Part shown: one piece after another, positions 42,054 through 45,074 of the stretch | How positions within the stretch are numbered: position 1 is the stretch's first letter | Layout: every line of letters starts with the position of its first letter | Source of the DNA: JAVBOO01 sp031550435 | Lineage (GTDB): Bacteria; Bacillota; Clostridia; Lachnospirales; WRAX01 | Length of the DNA: 45,074 bases | Reading direction: 5' to 3' | Assembly: GCA_031550435.1 (NCBI GenBank) | Contig: JAVBOO010000019.1 | Location: 1-45,074 of the forward strand | The notes under the pieces: model-generated | Told to the model about the DNA's origin: nothing | Seen by the model: the letters and a program-made list of their open reading frames with translations, nothing else | Databases searched by the model: none | Translations under genes and position numbers: made by a program

Positions 42054-42160
42054 GTTGAAAAATTGCCTTGCGGCTTCCCCTTGAAAATGTAAAATCACCA
42101 TTTTCTAAGGGAAAGCCGCTCGCTCAGACCAATTCTTAGTCTTCGTACGCAATTTCCAAC
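42054..42160. repeat. Long imperfect palindrome (MITE-like)
   Basis: 107 bases from GTTGAAAAATTGC to GCAATTTCCAAC, an almost perfect terminal inverted repeat, with an inner hairpin (GCGGCTT...AAGCCGC, 42070-42119) that also pairs CCCTT and AAGGG. It starts six bases after the C39-like gene stop. Only one copy is in the window. Confidence 0.55.
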
Positions 42161-42216
42161 ACTTCCAACTAGCAAGTATTTCCGAAGATTTCACAAACTT
42201 GGCATGATGTGAAAAC

Positions 42217-42261
42217 AACCTGCAGGATAGACATTACCCCTATCCTGTAGGTTCTTTTTTT
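42217..42261 (+). terminator. Terminator downstream of the C39-like gene
   Basis: AACCTGCAGGATAG (42217-42230) pairs with CTATCCTGTAGGTT (42240-42253; one G-T), followed by CTTTTTTT. Confidence 0.9.
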
Positions 42262-42343
42262 GCGCACTTTTAGGCAGGATCCCGGATGGTGACTGAGGTT
42301 TTGGTCGGGCTAAGCCACAGCAAAAAAATAATCCTACTAAGTA

Positions 42344-42372
42344 TTGACTCTCGTAATCTTCATCAATATACT
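42344..42372 (+). promoter_or_regulatory. Sigma-A promoter of the 42485 gene
   Basis: TTGACT (42344-42349), 17-base spacer, TATACT (42367-42372). About 110 bases before the ATG. Confidence 0.72.
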
Positions 42373-42484
42373 TGTATACATGTTATCCGCCGGAATAACT
42401 TTCGCAGTGCAGCATTTATTTTTGCATTAAAAGTATGTTACGCTAAAGTAATACTAACAAAAAAATGAAAGCAGGTGCCATAAA

Positions 42485-43210
42485 ATGTTTGATCTTTTCT
42501 TTATGGAGTACAAAAATATTCGCAAGAATAACAAAAAAAAACCGGACATCGTTGATATTGTCTTTTATACATTAGCCGTACTTATTATAGTTGCATTTTC
42601 TTGTACAATTTTAATTGCAAGTGAGCCATACAAATCAATAGTGATATTATCAACAGTTTTTGTGTTGTTAGTTATTGAGTTTATTGGAACTGCCATTCAA
42701 ACAATAAAGTCGAAGAGAGCTCTAAAGAGCGGATATGAAAACTATAACTCAAACGATATCCAAGAACTACGTAAGCTCTTGGATAAATATCACATAAATT
42801 GCAATGACGGAATAGATTGGGCAATAAAGTGCACTTATGATAACAGGGTGCGAGTGTATTTTCGTAAAGTGTTTGAGCCTTTTACGAGCATTTGGGCAAA
42901 AATAATTCTCCCAGTGATTAATTCTCGTTCGGGAATACCGATAAAAAATTCTGAGTTAAAAGTTTCGGATACATGCTTACTATTTGTAATCATAATAATG
43001 ATCATGGTTTTACCGTTAGCTTTATTACTGTCATCAATACTGTATTTATTCGGACTCACCGCTGAAAAACTTCGTGAAGACTTAGAATACTTAAAATCAA
43101 GAGAAGATAAAAAATACCCACAATCCGTATTACCTCCCCTCCAAACCACTCCCCTTACCCCCCCCAAAAAGAACTTTTCCAAAACACTGCCAGCAAAAAA
43201 GCGCCGGTAG
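42485..43210 (+). CDS. AT-rich membrane protein, hypothetical (possibly acquired)
   Basis: 241 aa from ATG 42485 after AAAGCAGG. Two membrane helices near 24-70 (IVFYTLAVLIIVAFSCTILI, then SIVILSTVFVLLVIEFIG), a soluble domain, a third helical pair near 160-190 and a basic Pro-rich tail. Not recognised. Base use differs from neighbours: AT-rich, many Ile and Asn AT-ending codons. A run of eight C residues (43158-43165) near the end could slip. It has its own promoter and terminator. Confidence 0.75.
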   Translation: MFDLFFMEYKNIRKNNKKKPDIVDIVFYTLAVLIIVAFSCTILIASEPYKSIVILSTVFVLLVIEFIGTAIQTIKSKRALKSGYENYNSNDIQELRKLLDKYHINCNDGIDWAIKCTYDNRVRVYFRKVFEPFTSIWAKIILPVINSRSGIPIKNSELKVSDTCLLFVIIIMIMVLPLALLLSSILYLFGLTAEKLREDLEYLKSREDKKYPQSVLPPLQTTPLTPPKKNFSKTLPAKKRR

Positions 43211-43234
43211 GGCGTTATTCCAGCGTTTTTTTGC
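43193..43234 (+). terminator. Terminator overlapping the end of the 42485 gene
   Basis: GCAAAAAAGCGCCGG (43193-43207) and CCAGCGTTTTTTTGC (43220-43234) pair imperfectly, with a T run in the 3' arm. Confidence 0.65.
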
Positions 43235-43254
43235 TTCTTTTTTCGCACAGTGAT

Positions 43255-43401
43255 AATATTACAGCGGAAGTTAAATACCGCATAAAGTATTTACGCGACT
43301 ACTTGGGCAGAGCAGATGCGCTAAGGTACGGCGCATCCGCGTCTAAGTGAGGGAACAGCAAAACATAGCGTTTTTCTATATTTTGTTGCCGAAGTAATAT
43401 T
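43255..43401 (+). repeat. Family A palindromic repeat, copy A9 (147-bp full form)
   Basis: Best complete copy. Bounded by AATATTAC and GTAATATT, an 8-base terminal inverted repeat. Contains GCGGAAGTTAAATACCGC at the left and CAGCAAAACATAGCG/CTATATTTTGTTG at the right. Ends six bases before the cupin stop codon. Confidence 0.87.
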
Positions 43402-43406
43402 ATTGC

Positions 43407-43862
43407 CTAAATCTGATGCCCCTCGGCTTCTTCCGCATCTGCTTTTGTCTTGTGTATGGTGCCGTGCGGATGCTGTGGCGGCGCATATATCGAATAAAGT
43501 TTAATCGGCCTGTTCCCCGTGTTGACAAGATTATGCCATGTTCCGGCAGGAATAAAAATTGCAAATCCGGCTCGCACGTTTGTCTGGTAGTTCAGGCGGT
43601 CAGGGTTCGCGCCCATCATCACTCGACCCATACCGTCTTCGATACGCAAAAATTGGTCAAGCCCCGGATGAGATTCCAGTCCTATCTCTCCGCCGACGGG
43701 TATGCTCATGAGCGTCATCTGAAGATGTCCGCCTGTCCACAAAGACGTGCGAAAATTCGGGTTTTGAATTGTCGCCCTGTTTATGTCCGTGACAAAAGGC
43801 TCCGGCCCGTAGTCCGATATATTGGGGCCTTGGTTGTCGCGATAAAAAAATCTGTTATACAT
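43407..43862 (-). CDS. Cupin domain protein
   Basis: 151 aa from the ATG at 43862 (complement), after AAAGGAG; upstream in-frame codons are rejected. Conserved double-stranded beta-helix: GGEIGLESHPGLDQFLRI (about 58-75) with a metal-binding His, MGRVMMGANPDRLNY, and IFIPAGTWHNLVN (about 104-116). A single-domain cupin of unknown substrate. Only one of three genes in the window on the minus strand; it directly abuts repeat A9. Confidence 0.87.
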   Translation of the reverse strand: MYNRFFYRDNQGPNISDYGPEPFVTDINRATIQNPNFRTSLWTGGHLQMTLMSIPVGGEIGLESHPGLDQFLRIEDGMGRVMMGANPDRLNYQTNVRAGFAIFIPAGTWHNLVNTGNRPIKLYSIYAPPQHPHGTIHKTKADAEEAEGHQI

Positions 43863-43926
43863 TTCGCGTTTCTCCTTTCCGTGCTGCAAAACCGTTCTAC
43901 TTTTACACTATGTTCCTAAAACCTTC

Positions 43927-44064
43927 TTGTGCAAGTCTCATACGGTAACGGTGCAATACTATTACTTCGGCAAAGGTTTGGGAGAGATGCACGATCCCAC
44001 GCTCCGGCCTACATTGCATTTGCCGGAAGAAATCAGCATCATCAAGGATTCCCTCGACCGATGA
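43927..44064 (+). pseudogene. Possible gene remnant (coding-like 45-codon stretch)
   Basis: A frame from TTG 43927 to TGA 44062-44064 encodes HDPTLRPTLHLPEEISIIKD and similar well-mixed residues, but it has no ribosome binding site and no upstream gene. It sits between two direct copies of CTATTACTTCGGCA (about 43959 and 44140). It may be a decayed C-terminal fragment; no family was recognised. Confidence 0.22.
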
Positions 44065-44138
44065 TTATCTCGTCTGTAACAATACTTAACGCCCCCGCAT
44101 ATTTTATGGTAGGCTTGTCAGTCCTTCATGGAAGCTAT

Positions 44139-44201
44139 TCTATTACTTCGGCACGAGTAACCGCGTAAGCATTTTATAGGCATTTGACTTCCGCGGAATA
44201 T
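44139..44201 (-). repeat. Family A palindromic repeat, copy A10 (short form)
   Basis: In minus orientation: ATTCCGCGGAAGTCAAATGC, TGCTTACGCGGTTACTCGTG, then CCGAAGTAATAG. Same deleted form as A5. Its left end lies inside the leader of the collagen-like gene, about 20 bases before the ATG. Confidence 0.8.
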
Positions 44202-44219
44202 GAAAGGAGCGCCAAAATT

Positions 44220-44963
44220 ATGAACTATTCGTATGAAGACATAATCTCGGACGAGAACCGATATCCGGATAAAGGACTAAAGTACTTATTACGGAAGTTG
44301 GAAGAAATTAAACACTGCTGCAAAAGTCACTGCGATTGCAGGTATTGCTGTGAAATGTTCGAGTACCTGTATCCATATCTTCTAAAGTATCTCATGGGAA
44401 ACGAGAACCCTGAATGCTTTGAAGGCGGTAAGGGCGACAAATATCTCAATAAAGAGTTGAGGTATATTTTACAGAAGCTGCAAGAAATCCTGCGTTGCTG
44501 CAAAAGGTGCCGCGACAGCAGAGATTGCTGCGATATGTTTGAAGACCTGTATCCTATACTTGTGAAATATCTCAAAGAACATGATGACCCGTGTTGTTGC
44601 AAGGGCGATAAGGGTGACAAAGGCGACCCCGGTGCAATGGGTCCGCAAGGTCCGGCAGGCCGTGATGGAATTGACGGTAAAGACGGCGCGCAAGGCCCGG
44701 CAGGCCGCGATGGAATTGACGGTAAAGACGGAATTGATGGCGTTGATGGAAAAGACGGTGTTGATGGCGTTGATGGAAAAGACGGAGCGCAAGGCCCGGC
44801 AGGTAGGGACGGAGTGGACGGCATAGACGGTGTTGATGGCGTTGATGGAAAAGACGGAGCGCAAGGCCCGACAGGTCAGACAGGTCAGACCGGTCCGACA
44901 GGCCCGACAGGTCCGACAGGCCCGACGGGTCCGACTGCACCGCTAATTTATGCACAACTTTGA
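44220..44963 (+). CDS. Collagen-like protein with duplicated Cys-rich domain
   Basis: 247 aa from ATG 44220 (AAAGGAG upstream). N-terminal half: two tandem copies (about 19-66 and 79-126) of a helical module with the pattern CC-x3-C-x(2-4)-CC-x3-F-x3-YP (for example HCCKSHCDCRYCCEMFEYLY). Then about 37 Gly-X-Y repeats (129-239) dominated by GKD, GVD, GID, GAQ, GPA and GPT. Ends with APLIYAQL instead of the usual beta-jelly-roll trimer domain. Bacterial collagen-like proteins of this sort (BclA-type) coat spores or cells; the Cys module may disulfide-link or bind metal. Confidence 0.85.
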   Translation: MNYSYEDIISDENRYPDKGLKYLLRKLEEIKHCCKSHCDCRYCCEMFEYLYPYLLKYLMGNENPECFEGGKGDKYLNKELRYILQKLQEILRCCKRCRDSRDCCDMFEDLYPILVKYLKEHDDPCCCKGDKGDKGDPGAMGPQGPAGRDGIDGKDGAQGPAGRDGIDGKDGIDGVDGKDGVDGVDGKDGAQGPAGRDGVDGIDGVDGVDGKDGAQGPTGQTGQTGPTGPTGPTGPTGPTAPLIYAQL

Positions 44964-44973
44964 TGATAGCTTT

Positions 44974-45074
44974 CTAAATCGCTTGACCTCCTACAATGAT
45001 AAGGTCATTCTTGTTGTTCTCTATGAAGTCAAGCACTCGTTTTAGCTCATCATCAAAGGCAAATTCGATAGTTA
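44974..45074 (-). CDS. Partial C-terminal fragment of an unknown gene
   Basis: Minus strand, stop TAG at 44976-44974, continuing beyond the right edge. It reads TIEFAFDDELKRVLDFIENN, then KNDLIIVGGQAI, with plausible coding character (amphipathic helix followed by a beta strand). The family cannot be told from 32 residues. Confidence 0.5.
   Translation of the reverse strand, partial: TIEFAFDDELKRVLDFIENNKNDLIIVGGQAI

Noticed and set aside
42286..42468. A 60-codon frame before the AT-rich membrane gene
   Set aside because: It covers the TTGACT/TATACT promoter and has no ribosome binding site.
44608..44940. CRISPR-like or tandem-repeat array
   Set aside because: The repeats are Gly-X-Y codons in one open frame, not spaced identical repeats with unique spacers.

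Overview
The window looks like chromosome from a spore-forming, anaerobic member of the Clostridia, probably near the Ruminococcaceae/Oscillospirales. Reasons: spoVT and a collagen-like Cys-rich (spore-surface-like) protein, a clostridial CD3324-type regulator, a folT-type ECF transporter under a tetrahydrofolate riboswitch, sigma-A promoters close to TTGACA/TATAAT, frequent TTG and GTG starts with strong AGGAGG sites, and intermediate GC. Apart from glnA, a cupin gene and a partial gene at the right edge, all genes read on the + strand. No tRNA, rRNA, CRISPR array or recognisable transposase gene was seen.

Layout. 1-575: a possibly structured leader, a small overlapping ORF and a CD3324-type regulator. 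577-2260: glnA on the minus strand with its promoter and a long leader. 2503-5001: rpmG-secE-nusG-rplK-rplA, with two hairpins that resemble the L1-binding part of the 23S L1 stalk, closed by a terminator (rplJ/rplL do not follow). 5480-10688: a small coiled-coil protein, then a compact type IV pilus-like operon (pilT, pilC, four pilin-like or membrane proteins) with no pilB or pilD. 10778-12366: a secreted transglutaminase-like protein and spoVT. 12735-15784: yibE/F, a PNPOx-like flavoprotein, a GNAT, rqcP and a flavodoxin-family protein. 16083-23393: a VanW-type cell-wall protein, two tandem RMD1/DUF155 membrane proteins, three M42 metallopeptidases and a flavin reductase-like protein. 23782-33460: THF riboswitch and folT, then a long run of MATE, rhomboid, family-4-like UDG, polA, coaE, lytic transglycosylase and a solute-binding lipoprotein. 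33598-39669: M19 dipeptidase, DEAD-box helicase, a FliD-C-like orphan, DUF1801, dinB and two small membrane proteins. 39997-45074: a secreted C39-like/Ig protein, an AT-rich orphan membrane gene, a cupin, and a collagen-like protein.

The most unusual content is between the genes. At least three families of dispersed short palindromic repeats are interleaved. Family A (ten copies) starts near AATATTACCGCGGAAGTTAA and ends near GTTGCCGAAGTAATATT; it has a 147-bp full form, a roughly 65-bp deleted form and half copies. Family B (four copies) is a double hairpin starting at GATCCCCCGATTAAA; it has replaced the 3' end of one peptidase gene and supplies its stop codon. Family C is MITE-like: TIRs near TATAGTGA/TACAGTCG, apparently TA target sites, about 105-150 bp. 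One C copy is nested inside an A copy, and another sits between the THF riboswitch aptamer and folT, where the expression platform should be.

How the genes work together: the ribosomal/secretion operon, glnA, polA-coaE and folT are housekeeping. The UDG-polA pair fits base-excision repair, and the VanW protein, lytic transglycosylase, C39 protein and collagen-like protein belong to the cell surface. The pilT-pilC cluster must rely on assembly ATPase and prepilin peptidase genes elsewhere, if it works in pilus assembly at all.
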